Source of the DNA: Torymus aiolomorphi
Lineage: Eukaryota; Arthropoda; Insecta; Hymenoptera; Torymidae
Assembly (NCBI GenBank): GCA_036365515.1
Contig: CM070874.1
Location: 209,802,297 to 209,866,296 of the forward strand
Reading direction: 5' to 3'
DNA: 64,000 nucleotides
Under the pieces are notes generated by a model that worked only from the letters and a program-made list of their open reading frames with translations, was not told the origin of the DNA and did not search any database. Below are positions 31,770-43,733 of the stretch, piece by piece (positions within the stretch are counted from its first letter, which is position 1; each line of letters starts with the position of its first letter). Both the position numbers and the translations under genes were made by a program.

Positions 31770-34700
31770 CGAAATACATATTCCCATTCACGTTCTTTAA
31801 TCCCTACATATGTTATTTATTATATAAGTGAATTTCTATTAAAATTATTGATTAAATGGTAATCAATAAATATCACAACCAAGCATCTTACGTTGCAATA
31901 CAATTTGAAAAACATCTTTAATCAAAGAATAATTATAGAATACCGCTTACCTGTATATCCGAAAGCACGGGTTGCCACACGAATATACGATTCGGCGAAG
32001 TACAAAAAATGTACTTGTGCTTTAATTATTTTATTGAAGCCTCAAAGAAACTAAAATGAAAATCATAAGGAAAAGTCCAAACGGGTTAAGATGATCAGCC
32101 TAAAAGATTTTACACTTTGCATTTTTATTATATATGGGTGATTTTATGTCAACTATTGAAGGCCAAAATTTTAAAATTGCTCAAAATTTTTTTTCTGTTT
32201 CAAAATTAGCCCCAAAAGACAAATATAGAGTTTTAGAACAAAATATTCAAGTTTTCTGAAGTTAGAATTAATTGAAAATTTGAAAATTTTGAGTTTTTTC
32301 GTAAATCTTCAATTTTCATGATTTTTTATCTGAGAAATGTGAAACTTTTAGTATAGCACATTATATGGGAAAAAGTTTGTAAATTGTGAGTAGAATGAGG
32401 TAGGATTTTTGAAAATTCATTGTTATGATTTTTGTTATTGATCGGTGGCAATAATATCTACAAAATATGCTAAGAGAGTATACGACAATATCAATTTTTT
32501 TCAGCAAAAGCTTGAAATGTAGCCTGAATAAGTACTTTTCAAGTACTTTTTTACTGAAGATGGGATTCAATTAGGAAACAGCCTCCCAGCCTTTCAACGT
32601 AGTGAAAAACAGAGAAATCCACATTTTAGCCCTGGTTACACGAGCATCAAAAGTTTTGTTTTCAGCGTATATCCAAATCTCATGACAGTACCAAGTTAAA
32701 AATGTTATTTTCTTATATTTTATCTCCTTTATAATGAAATTCAGCCTAAAAAAATTATCTCCTCATCCGAACTCTCAAATTCATAAAAAAAAAATGTTGT
32801 AAATCAGTATACATGCAGGACTACATGATTTTGTGTTTTTTTTTATGAATATGAAAGTTCGGATGAGGAGATAATTTTTTTAGGCTGAATTTCATTATAA
32901 AGCAGATAAAATATAAGAAAATAACAGTTTTAACTTGGTACTGTCATGAGATTTGGGTATACGCTGAAAACAAAACTTTTGATGCTCGTGTAACCAGGGC
33001 TAAAACGTGAGTTTCTCTGTTTTTTCACTACGTTGAAAGGCTGGAAGGCTGTTTCCTAATTGAATCCCATCTTCAGTAAAAAATTACTTGAAAAGTACTT
33101 ATTCAGGCTACATTTCAAGCTTTTGCTGAAAAAAATTGATATTTTCGTATACTTTCTTAGCATATTTTGTAGATATTATTGCCACCGATCAATAACAAAA
33201 ATCATAACAATGAATTTTCAAAAATCCTACTTCATTCTACTCACAATTTACAAACTTTTTCCCATATAATGTGCTATACTAAAAGTTTCACATTTTTCAG
33301 AAAAATCATGAAAATTGAAGATTGATGAAAAGACTCAAAATTTTCAAATTTTCACTTAATTCTAACTTTAGAAAACTTGAATATTTTGTTCTAAAACTCT
33401 ATATTTGTCTTTTAGGGCTAATTTGGAAACAGAAAAAAAATTTTGAGCCATTTTAAAATTTTGGCCTTCAACAGTTGACATAAAATTACTCATATACATT
33501 TATAACTCTAGTGGAACAAGCTGGAAATAATTAATTACACTTTCAATTATAATTATTCAGTTTAATAATTCGAATTTTAATCGTTAATTAAACCCGCGTT
33601 TAATTGGAAATTAGCATTTCAATCGTTAATTAAACCCGCGTTTAATTAAGAATTAAGATCCTGCTTTTGGGGCGAATGATGTGCAATCGTGCCGCGTAGA
33701 CCTAAATTCACGTTTCTAGGCCCGATTTTTTACCAGGGGGCCTCAAGGACATTCTCTAGAGCTTTTAAATACTATTATCAAAGAATATAGACGCATATAG
33801 AAGAACACTTCTTATGGGCGGGTAGGGCAACACCGCCGTAACACGTAAAGCCTATACTAAACTATAGATGTTATCCACAGGTTACATTGGGAGGACCTAT
33901 CTCGCACTATACATGTTATCCAAAGATTTCGTCCGAAAATTTCTTAAGGAGTACTCTTCTATATGCGTCTATATTCGTTGCTATTATCTAATATACTATA
34001 AACGACAAACCCACCGCGGAAATCGGGGGAATTTAATGAAACTCGTCTACACGGCGCGAACGCGCATCCATTTCAAAAGCAGGGTCATGCCCGCCGTAGA
34101 CTATACTCGGGGTTTCTTAAATTTTCCCGCCTTCTGCAACGCGTTTTTCGTTTATAACATGTTCAAGAATGCCATTTAGACAAAAATTCACGCTTCCAGA
34201 TCCAATTTTCTAGCAGGAGGCCTCAAGAATATTTTCTAGAGTTCTTAAATACTATTCTGTAATATAATTATAAACAAAAAACGTGTCGACGGAGTCGGGT
34301 AATTAACGAAAAGTAAGATATAGTCTGGGCGACACAAACGGCGCATTAGCTACAAAAAAACCAGCATCGTGTCGCGTAGACTATACTCGAGTTTTTGTTA
34401 AACTCCTCCGTCTTCTGCGGTGCGATTTTCGTTTATAATATGTTAAAGAATGTTAATTAATAAATGAAATTTTAATTCCGGATTAAACGCGTGTTCAACT
34501 AACAATTGCAATTTTAATTCTTAATTAATTAAACGTGGGTTTAATTAACGATTGAAATGCTAATTTTTAATTAAACGTGGGTTTAATTAACTATTAAAAT
34601 ATTCGAATTCTTATTACAATGAATAATTATAATTGAAAGTGTAATTAATTATTTACAAGCCTGCTCCACTAGAGTTATAAATGTATATAATAAAAATGCA

Positions 34701-35010
34701 AAGTGTAAAATCTTTTAGGCTGATCATTTTAACCCGTTTGGATTTTCCCTTAGGATTTTCATTTTAGTTTCTTTGAGGCTTCAATAAAATAATTAAAGCA
34801 CAAGTACATTTTTTGTACATCGCGCAGCGGTATTCTATAATTATTCTTTGATTAAAGATGTTTTTCAAATTGTATTACAACTTAAGATGCTTGGTAATTC
34901 TGATCTTACTGTTGTGATATTTATTGATTATTTAATCAATAATATTAATAGAAATTCACTTATATAATAGATAACACATGTTTTAGGGATTAGAAAACGT
35001 GAATGGAAAT
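31770..35010. mobile_element. Large foldback element with nested palindrome
   Basis: Outer arms: 31770-32134 plus 33493-33660 on the left, 34450-35010 on the right. Mirrored markers include GAAATTCACTTATATAATA, CTTTAATCAAAGAATAATTA and GCATTTTTATTATATA. The 1.36-kb palindrome 32135-33492 interrupts the left arm. The centre (33660-34450) carries a direct repeat with about a 480-bp period (33690-33776 and 34170-34256) and hairpins around CCGTAGACTATACTCG. Confidence 0.75.
32135..33492. mobile_element. 1.36-kb palindromic element at a TA site
   Basis: Arms of about 650 bp (TGGGTGATTTTATGTCAACT... and complement) meet near 32815. TATA flanks both ends, and the opposite arm of the host foldback carries the empty site, consistent with a TA or TATA duplication. 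Similar 69-codon frames in each arm (32361-32570 minus, 33060-33269 plus) are a consequence of the mirror symmetry. Confidence 0.8.
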
Positions 35011-35257
35011 ATTTATTTATTTATTTATTTATTATGATTTGAATACAGGCAAAATTGCCTTATACAGTAACAAATTTTGATTTGAATAGATGAAAATAAA
35101 CAGAATTATACAGTTTAAGCAGTCTATTTAACGCCAATGTTTTTTATTGTTTTTTTTTTTTTTTATTAAGCAAACGAAACCTTTGACGTTGCTTATTGTG
35201 CTTACGGTACATATTTTTCATAATTACAGTAAAGTGTATGAATTATACATAAAGATA

Positions 35258-35258
35258 T

Positions 35259-35297
<39 letters not shown>
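35258..35297. repeat. (AC)n(AT)n microsatellite
   Basis: Simple alternating dinucleotides. Confidence 0.9.
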
Positions 35298-35484
35298 GAT
35301 ATTGTAATCTGTCAGTTTGGGAAGAAATTTTCGCCTATAAGTATAGGAATTAGGAACTTTGGGAAGATTTGCCAGTTTGGGAAGGAAAAATGGCAGTTTG
35401 GAAAGATTTTGAAACGGGGAATTGGGCAGTTTGGGAAGGCGCTAGGGTTTCGGTACCTAGAGAGGGGTTGATTGCTTATGTATG

Positions 35485-35501
35485 CTATATATATATATAT
35501 A

Positions 35502-35553
<52 letters not shown>

Positions 35554-35555
35554 TA
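35485..35555. repeat. (TA)n microsatellite
   Basis: About 70 bp of TA with single interruptions. Confidence 0.95.
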
Positions 35556-35595
35556 TACAACCAATGTTATTTCTTGTGTCTGTGCACTGTTATTT

Positions 35596-36560
35596 TTAAG
35601 TTTCCGGGGCCACAGAGGAACAAGAAGGAACAAGTCGTTCTGTTCCTCCTTGTTCTTTCTTGTTCCTCTGTATTTTGTATTTTTTTTCACTGTAACTCAA
35701 TATCACTTAGAACAGACAACCCGTGCTGATACTTAACATGTCTGCACGAATAAAGGTATAGAAGGAACAGCGAGGAACAACAAAGAACAGCTAGCTCGCT
35801 GTGTGCCGCTGTTCTTCACTGTGTGCCTATCTTCCTCGATGTGCGCCGCTGTGCTTGGTCATGTATTGCTATCAAGCTATTAGAATATTATTATCATTTG
35901 TAAAAACTAAATAATACAGATTGTGTTTGAAAATTAGTCTCTACAAGTATAATACTTAGTAAGCTTAGTGAGTAAAGAGTAATTAGTTTAATTATAAACA
36001 TAAAAATTGTATATAATATACTAATGAATTGTTTGTTAGGAAATTGTTAATAATTAATTAATCAATTAATTATTTGTTTCTTTTTTCAGTAATGCAATAA
36101 CTAATTCCATTATAATATATTTTTACTTTTTTAAAATTAAGATATTAATTATCAACTAAAAAAACAGTATTTTAGCAGTACATAACCTAGCACAGCGAAA
36201 AACAGCAAGGAACAGAGACACACAGTAAAGAACAGAACACAGTGAGGTATAAGCTGTTCCTCGTTGTACACCCGACGCAAAGGGATTCTGTCCGAACGTG
36301 CCTGCTCAGTTTTAAAATTCTGCAATCTCATTGGACAATTCAAGTCTAACCATTAACTTTAAATTGGAATCGGCCAACGGGATTCTAGGATTTTGAAATG
36401 AAGGATGCTCGTACGGACAGAATGCCTTTGCGTCGTGTATACCTCGCTGCTCCTTCTATGCCTAGGGCCGTCAGGCCCGTTACACGCAAAAAAGGAACAG
36501 GGAACAGATACAGAGAAACAAGAAGGAATAGAAAGGAGTAACACGGAACAGATTGATCTG
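35596..36560. repeat. GGAACA-rich region with hairpins
   Basis: Many copies of GGAACA(A/G) and its complement, arranged as hairpins (for example 35612-35665), interrupted by AT-rich DNA. A 36245-36463 palindrome has mirrored GACGCAAAGGGATTCTGTCCG-like arms. No gene. Confidence 0.5.
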
Positions 36561-36706
36561 TTCCTTCATTAAAAAAAACGATAAAAAACATCTTTGAAAA
36601 GATGAACAAAAATTTCTGTTATAAATTCCTATTATATTTTAGGGACTGCCTCCATAAGTGTGTCTGTGCCTAGGCTCATGAACTCGCACCTTGACTCAAT
36701 TTTACA

Positions 36707-36870
36707 GTATACAGTCGGGCACTGTCGAAATAGTGCATATGCACTCTGAAATAGTGTATATACATTAAATTATCAGTGATACGCCGTGATCTACTGATAA
36801 ATCTGTGTGTATACACTATGAAAGAGTACATATACACTATTTCGACAGTGTCAGACTTTACACTGTAAAA
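36707..36870. repeat. Palindrome
   Basis: Arms of about 70 bp around GCACTGTCGAAATAGTGCAT and its complement. Flanking DNA to 37583 shows nothing else recognisable. Confidence 0.6.
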
Positions 36871-38522
36871 TAGTGATTTTTCATTGAATTTAATTTAGAG
36901 AGTACAATCCCACTAGTGAATGAAAAAAAGATTGTTGTCGCCAGCCGGGTCTATTAAAAATAAATTACTCAATCGTTGGCTTAATATATTAAGATATAAA
37001 AGTTACAAATTATTCAAATTCTGCAAGTCAATTGGATATTTTATGATAAATCTGCTAATTAAGATCATTTCACGTTAAAATTAAATCTAATACATGAAAG
37101 TTAAAATTTATTCAAATCTATTCAATGGGTTTGAATATCTCTAAAGATATTCAATAAAAATTTATCAAACTAAAGTGAAGCGGGCAGTAGTGGGACAATT
37201 AGTACTTAATAATACTACTTTATTAATAATTTTTTCTACTTCCAAACTAAGCATAATACATAAAAACTAATCAGCACAGCAAATAGCTCGTATCACGAGG
37301 TTTATTGTGGAAATGGAAAATGTATATCAATATAAATAAGTATATATTTCTGTAAAAAAGAAGTATATAAGTGTAAATAAGTGAATATAAATGTTGTAAT
37401 TCGAACACGCATTTATATACGTTGCTTTTACAGAAATTGATACTTTTTTATGAAACCTTATTTTTTATTATACACATTAAACTTCACAATTTTTTTATAT
37501 TTCTATATATTTACATACACTTCCATAAAACTTAAAAAAAGTCTTATATAGTCAAAATTCAAAAAAATGCATATAAATGTATACAGCGTGTCCAAAAAGT
37601 CTGGAAACACCCAAATAATTTCTCAGCTGAATTACTATTGGAAAATGTTAAGGTCGCCTTTGTAGTAATTTTTTACGAGGAATCCAATGGTGACCTTGGA
37701 TTCGACCTTGGACCTCATTTTTGAGGTTATTTCAAGGTCAACCTCATTTTTTAAATGGTAATCCCTATTTTTTATAGCGGAATCTGAAAGAGCGGAAAAT
37801 TTTACGTCCGGATATGTATTAAGGTATGAGGTTGAGGTTGCCCCCAGAGGTCAAATTGAGGTCAAAGTATGATTTCTTAAAAATTTCGCGAGTTCAGTGG
37901 TAAAACAAAACAAACAAAGGTAAGGTTTGGTAAGTTCGAACGAAGACTTGAAGGTGACCTCTGATTCGACCTTGAACCTCATTTTGAGCCTCATTTTTGA
38001 GGTTATTTCGAGGTCAACCTCATTTTTTAAATGGTAACCCCTATTTTTTAGCGGAATCGGAAAGAGTGTGAAACTTTACGTCCAAACATGTACTCAGAAC
38101 ATAGTTCAAGAAGGACCTTGACGTTCATTTGAAGGTCATTTAAACTTAATGACGGTCTGATCTTGTGTAAACTTTTTAATTTTTTTAAACAGTCTAACAT
38201 CTTATTTCAAGTGCTCGAATTATTTTCCATCCACTTTTTGATAGTAACCTAATCGATGATCGAAAACACCAACAGTATTTTTGATCATTTCAGTAGGAAT
38301 GAGAGCTGATTCATTGTAAAATTTTTGAAGCGTTTAAATATTGAACATTGTTACTTGTTATTTTTCGTATGGTTAGAGTGACAATAAACTATTATTCATT
38401 CCATAACCACCACAGAAAAGGGTTGGTCATCTTTCAAACATATTTTTTGAAAATTAAAAGTTCTTTTTATTTTCAACTCAAAAAGTATTTTTGGATAAGG
38501 TCTACTACGAAGAGTAATAAAA

Positions 38523-39599
38523 ATGAACAAACTCACTGATAGAGAAAGAATAACGATTCTCATGATGAGAGGTTGGGGACACATGCAGCGATCTTATAGG
38601 GCCGTAAGAGATATTTTTAATGCTTCATTTAGGGTTGGTGGAACTCCACTATCATTTTCAACAGTTCAAAAAACTGTTAGAAGGTTTGAAAATACCGGCA
38701 CTATCAGCGATTTACCTCGATCAGGCAGACCAATGTCAGCAGGTAACGAAGAGAAATCTTTAGATGTTGTGTTAACATTCACCGAAGATCCGCATACTTC
38801 CGTTCGTAGAGCTGCTCAAGTGCACGAAATAAGTAAATCATCTATTCATAACATACTAAAGAGAGAGAAGTTCCATCCATTTAAAGTAACGCTAATACAC
38901 AAGTTAAATGAAGATGATTTCGATCGTCGCGTTGAATTCTGTGATGATATGATGGCAAGCATCGTACAAAATCCAAATTTTCCATCAAATATAGTCTTCT
39001 CAGATGAAGCTACATTTCAACTTGACTCAAGCGTAAATAGGCATAACTGTAGATATTTGGCAGTTGAAAACCCTCATTGGGCAAGAGAAGCCAAGTCACA
39101 ATATCCACAAAAATTAAATGTCTGGGCTGGAATATTAAATAATAGGATTATAGGACCATTTTTTATTGATGGCAATTTAAATGCAGAAAAGTATGAAACT
39201 ATGTTGCGGAATCAAATTGTTCCTGCTATAAGAGAAATAGCTGGAGAGGACTTTAATAACACATGGTATCAACAGGACGGTGCAGCAGCTCATTATGCAC
39301 GAAACGTTCGCACATACTTAGATACAGTATTCATTAATCGATGGATAGGACGAAGAGGTGCAATTGAATGGCCAGCTAGGTCCCCCGATTTAACGCCTCT
39401 AGATTATTTCTATTGGGGTTATCTGAAGGATCGTGTATTCAAAACAAAACCCTTAAACTTAGATGAATTACGTGAAAGGATCATTGATGAATCAGTTCTC
39501 ATTCCTACTGAAATGATTGAAAATGCTGTTGGTGCTTTCTATCATCGATTAGGTTACTGTCAAGAAATGAATGGAGAACAGTTCGAGCACTTGAAATAA
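38523..39599 (+). CDS. Mariner-family transposase, DD41D
   Basis: Intact 358-residue ORF. Residues 1-70 contain a helix-turn-helix region ending DLPRSGRP, the usual linker. The catalytic Asp residues are D161 (VFSDEATF), D252 (WYQQDGAAAHYA) and D294 (SPDLTPLDYFYWG). The 41-residue spacing between the second and third Asp is that of rosa-like mariner relatives rather than DD34D mariner or DD34E Tc1. It catalyses cut-and-paste of the element at TA sites. The ATG at 38523 gives the expected N-terminus, and no disabling change is visible. Confidence 0.85.
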   Translation: MNKLTDRERITILMMRGWGHMQRSYRAVRDIFNASFRVGGTPLSFSTVQKTVRRFENTGTISDLPRSGRPMSAGNEEKSLDVVLTFTEDPHTSVRRAAQVHEISKSSIHNILKREKFHPFKVTLIHKLNEDDFDRRVEFCDDMMASIVQNPNFPSNIVFSDEATFQLDSSVNRHNCRYLAVENPHWAREAKSQYPQKLNVWAGILNNRIIGPFFIDGNLNAEKYETMLRNQIVPAIREIAGEDFNNTWYQQDGAAAHYARNVRTYLDTVFINRWIGRRGAIEWPARSPDLTPLDYFYWGYLKDRVFKTKPLNLDELRERIIDESVLIPTEMIENAVGAFYHRLGYCQEMNGEQFEHLK

Positions 39600-39626
39600 G
39601 ATGTTATACTGTTTAAAAAATCAAAT

Positions 39627-39826
39627 GTGAGAGGCAAGGGGACTCACGTAAATCAAGCGCCCCATCGTGAGAGGCAAGGGGACTCACGTAAATCAAGCAC
39701 CCCATCGTGAGAGGCAAGGGGACTCACGTAAATCAAGCGCCCCATCGTGAGAGGCAAGGGGACTCATGTAAATCAAGCACCCCATCGTGAGAGGCAAGGG
39801 GACTCACGTAAATCAAGCACCCCAAA
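39627..39826. repeat. Five-copy 40-bp minisatellite
   Basis: Units beginning GTGAGAGGCAAGGGGACTCA and ending CACCCCATC repeat at 40-bp spacing from 39627, almost identical, just after the transposase stop. Each unit contains an inverted GTGAG / CTCAC pair. Confidence 0.95.
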
Positions 39827-40780
39827 GGGAACAGATTTTACTACGTCCACGTCGTTGTTCCTGGGTAACGCTAAATGTAAAAAAATTGAACTTGACATGA
39901 CTTTTAAGGACAATGTCAAGGTCACCATTAGATTTCTCGTTGAAAACTACTAAAGAATTAACCTCGCTCAGTGTGATAAAAAGTTTACACAAGATCAGAC
40001 CGTCATTAAGTTTAAATGACCTTCAAATGAACGTCAAGGTCCTTCTTGAACTATGTTCTGAGTACATGTTTGGACGTAAAGTTTCACACTCTTTCCGATT
40101 CCGCTAAAAAATAGGGGTTACCATTTAAAAAATGAGGTTGACCTCGAAATAACCTCAAAAATGAGGCTCAAAATGAGGTTCAAGGTCGAATCAGAGGTCA
40201 CCTTCAAGTCTTCGTTCGAACTTACCAAACCTTACCTTTGTTTGTTTTGTTTTACCACTGAACTCGCGAAATTTTTAAGAAATCATACTTTGACCTCAAT
40301 TTGACCTCTGGGGGTAACCTCAACCTCATACCTTAATACATATCCGGACGTAAAATTTTCCGCTCTTTCAGATTCCGCTATAAAAAATAGGGGTTACCAT
40401 CTAAAAAAATGAGGTTGACCTTGAAATAACCTCAAAAATGAGGTCCAAGGTCGAATCCAAGGTCACCATTGGATTCCTCGTAAAAAATTACTACAAAGGC
40501 GACCTTAACATTTTCCAATAGTAATTCAGCTGAGAAATTATTTGGGTGTTTCCAGACTTTTTGGACACGCTGTATAAATATCTATAAATGTATAAATCTG
40601 TAAGTTCCTTAAATATAGTACATTACGACATGAGTGGCATAAGTCGTATTTTACGGTACGGCGTGTATAAGCGCTCGAGCATAGCGATTATATCTTACAT
40701 TATTGTATAAAATATCATACGAACCTGTGTCGTAAAGTACTGTTATAGCACTGACTAATAAGTCCGCCATATCATGCCTA

Positions 40781-40880
40781 TCCGTGCCATTAGCAGTCCA
40801 TTTTTGCACCGTGCAGTATGGCCCCAGCGTCAACGAGGGTTATAAGCACGGTACAATAATGGACTACTTATGTCACGGAT
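40781..40880. repeat. Short palindrome
   Basis: CCGTGCCATTAGCAGTCCAT mirrored by ATGGACTACTTATGTCACGG around a 30-bp centre. Nothing else recognised from 40573 to 41440. Confidence 0.5.
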
Positions 40881-41440
40881 ATACACGGACAAAAGTTCTC
40901 AGAGCTCTGCGCCGCGATAGCAGTAACGCATGCCGCCCGTGCTGCTCTCCACAGCGCGATTGTGTGTCAACGCATGAAAACACTATGCGCATCAGGCCGT
41001 CCGCTCATGCCATACACCACGCCGCTTTTTGATGGCTGTCACTCCATTTTGCTGTTACTACACTGCCAAGCCGCGCGACTGCGTTAGCAAGGCGCACGGA
41101 ACAAATAGCGAGCGCTTAATATACACGCTTTATACATACGCTTTATATACCTTTTCCATTTCCATCGGGGCGCATTCTAAAAATTAGCCTTGATAAATTT
41201 GTACTATGTTATGCGCTAGTTTAAGGAGTAAATCAATTAAATAATGAAGTGACTACATAGGTGGCACCATAAAGAATAATAATAAATTAATGCTGTTATT
41301 TTCTTAACCATTGTAGACTTTTACTGTTGTCCTACTACTGGTATCAAAATTGGTTTTTGCCTCAGTATTGTTCTTTTACCTTATATGCTTAAAATCATAT
41401 CAAAATTAATCTGTAAATATTTATACTTTTTCTTACAGGA

Positions 41441-41580
41441 TGGTTAGAAATGAGAGAAACCCAGAATCGAGTAATCGAATACGGCTCTGGGATCGAGTAT
41501 TCTAAAGAAAATAGAAAACAGTTGAAAAAAAAAAAAATCGAATCAAGTAGCACAGAAGAGGAACATGTTATTGTGCCAAA
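41441..41580 (+). pseudogene. Exon-like open segment of unknown gene
   Basis: A polypyrimidine acceptor TTTTTCTTACAG is followed by an open, charged frame (GWLEMRETQNRVIEYG; ESSSTEEEHVIVP) that ends at AAG/GTACC. It looks like an internal exon. Another protein-like scrap, ILDSDPEIFDLALKHQF, occurs near 42220. No family recognised; it may be a relic of a host or TE gene. Confidence 0.35.
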
Positions 41581-42414
41581 GGTACCTTCATCATTTTATT
41601 CATGATAAATTATGCTGGGCTTTGGGCAACGTAGAATAATGGTAGTTAGTCAGCTTGTAAATTCAACATTTATAGTGACAGAAGAACAAATCCATGGTAC
41701 GATAGAGCAGTGTTTAAGCAGAACACTGAATAAATTGTTTAACAATAAGAAATCGCTTATTCGTTTTGAATTTGTTACTTTTCGCTATTCAAATTAGTCA
41801 GTTGGGTCGTATATGGCAGTTAACGATTTTTTACGCATTGCCGAAAGCGTTAAGTCCAGTATGAATACAGTCTTTACTGTTAAACTTGAAAAAAGAGGAC
41901 ATTGAATGGAAAGTAAAACTAAACAAACTTTTAGATTCATTTAAAAAATACCTGTTTTACCATTACATTTTTATATTCATAATAAAAAATATATATCACT
42001 CTTATAGCGCTTGAGAATAGCGCTTGGTGATTGTTATACAATGATTAATAAATAATCAATAATCAATTTACACATGACTGTTTATATGATACTGATACGT
42101 GTTTGATATTGAAATACAATTCCATCACTATCACATCGTATCAATTCATATTAGCTTTATTTTGACTTATTCTTTAGAGTGACGATTGCTCAGACGTTAT
42201 GATGAAACTATAAACTCATAAAGCAGATTCTTGATTCCGATCCCGAAATTTTTGACCTAGCACTAAAACATCAGTTTATTTTAAATGGATTTGAAGTCCA
42301 TAATACTATTAAATTAATGGGAGATGTTCTATAAAATTTTGCTAGAAAAGAGTTATTTACAAAGACTAATGATTTCCCTCATTATACAAGATATTGAAAT
42401 TCTAGCACACTCTC

Positions 42415-42595
42415 AAGGAGAGTATCTAACCTGCGAGAAATGGATTAAGCGTTCATTGGAAAGTCGATTTTTAATACCTAAAAAGGCCTTTTTCTTGAGA
42501 TATACGCAATCTAATTTCAAATATCCTATATCCTCTATTTCGTTAAAAAATGATGTCGCGACTGTTAAGTGCCACATTGCGAATAATTATGATAC
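42415..42595. repeat. Family D palindrome, left remnant split by BEL
   Basis: Matches 28962-29170 (AAGGAGAGTA, GGAAAGTCGATTT, TCGTTAAAAAATGATGTC). It continues at 50305-50480 on the other side of the BEL element. Confidence 0.65.
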
Positions 42596-43704
42596 CGTTT
42601 GAGAATTCCATAAGTTTAAATGAGTAACATGCTGTGGGTGATGAAATAAGTTGAGTCGAACACAATTTATGTATAAACTTCATGTTATATTTTTCAAAGT
42701 CATATTAGGCCTTAATAATTACATTAAATTACACTGGTTATAACAAGAATATAAAAATAAACTATTTTGATGACTAGAGTAGAGTACAATATTAAATAAA
42801 GGTGATTGAACGATAAATGATTTCTAAATTCACTATATTTTATTAAATGAAGTCTAAGCGACTAACGGGTTGGTTGAGATTATTCATGAATAAAAGAGGC
42901 GAGTTTATCGTAGCACTGTTTGTTGAGTTTTCACTGGTTTCATTACACTTTGACATGAATGCTAAATCATGTCCACTTAGTGAGTGTAATTCAGTAAAGC
43001 AATTACTGTATTATAGTATGAATCCCATATGAGGGATTACTAACCTGTTGAGTTTTCTACGATGATTTCAATGAGATGAGTGTGTCCTATCCTTGTGAGT
43101 GAGTCTGTCCAATGAAGTTCTTATTTCTCGGCTCAGCACGATGAACTAGTATAATCAGCAAACAAATGTTATTGATTTGTTGCTTTGAGTTTTGCCAACG
43201 AAGTAATGGCGTTCAAAATGGCCAACAAGTGGTTGCTACCTGACGTCGTGTGGAGTGAGAGATGTTACCTGGCAGGAGAAGCGATTATATTAATCGGAGA
43301 TGCCTTTTGATGTGTGATGGTTGAGCGAGAATGTAGAAGCGATGAGAGTCCCAAGTGAGTGATCCAGTGAATTTGCGTTGAGAGTTTTCCGATGAACGAT
43401 AGCAGGTGCACAGCGGAGAGATGTTTCTCGTGGCAAGGCTGGTTTCAGAGAGAGCGAGTCCTTGATCCACTTCCGTCTTCTTCCTTGAATTTGTCTCACT
43501 ACACCCTAATCAAATTAGTATCTCTCATATTTGCATATGAGAGTGTGAGAAAGATAGCAATCTCGCGACTATACTGCACGAATCAGTATAGCGTCTCAGC
43601 TGTTCCGCCGAGACGCCGCGAGGTGCTGCCGCGCTGTGGCTGCGCCGTGAGTCCAGCCGAGCTGAGTGGAACCGCGGGAATTCAAATTGCTGAATTCCCA
43701 AACA
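42596..43704 (-). repeat. BEL 3' LTR
   Basis: Runs (on the minus strand) from TGTTTGGGAATTC to GGAATTCTCAAAC, the last base mutated. Preceded by a polypurine stretch GGCGGGCGGAA at 43705-43715. Confidence 0.85.
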
Positions 43705-43733
43705 TTCCGCCCGCCATCAACCGCCAGGTTGAT

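Larger units (their letters stand above)
37584..40572 (+). mobile_element. Tc1/mariner-like DD41D transposon with ~600-bp inverted ends
   Basis: Ends CAGCGTGTCCAAAAAGTCTG and its complement are flanked by TA (37582-37583 and 40573-40574). The inverted repeats extend from 37584 to about 38190 and from about 39970 to 40572, and contain internal repeats of GAGGT/ACCTC words. An intact transposase and a 40-bp minisatellite lie between them. Confidence 0.85.

Noticed and set aside
32361..33269. Two similar 69-codon frames in opposite orientation
   Set aside because: They mirror each other because they lie in palindrome arms; composition is low-complexity.
35312..35736. Several Tyr/Ile-repeat frames
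   Set aside because: Translation of the (TA)n microsatellite.
39627..39826. CRISPR-like array of 40-bp units
   Set aside because: No unique spacers between units; it is a minisatellite within a transposon.
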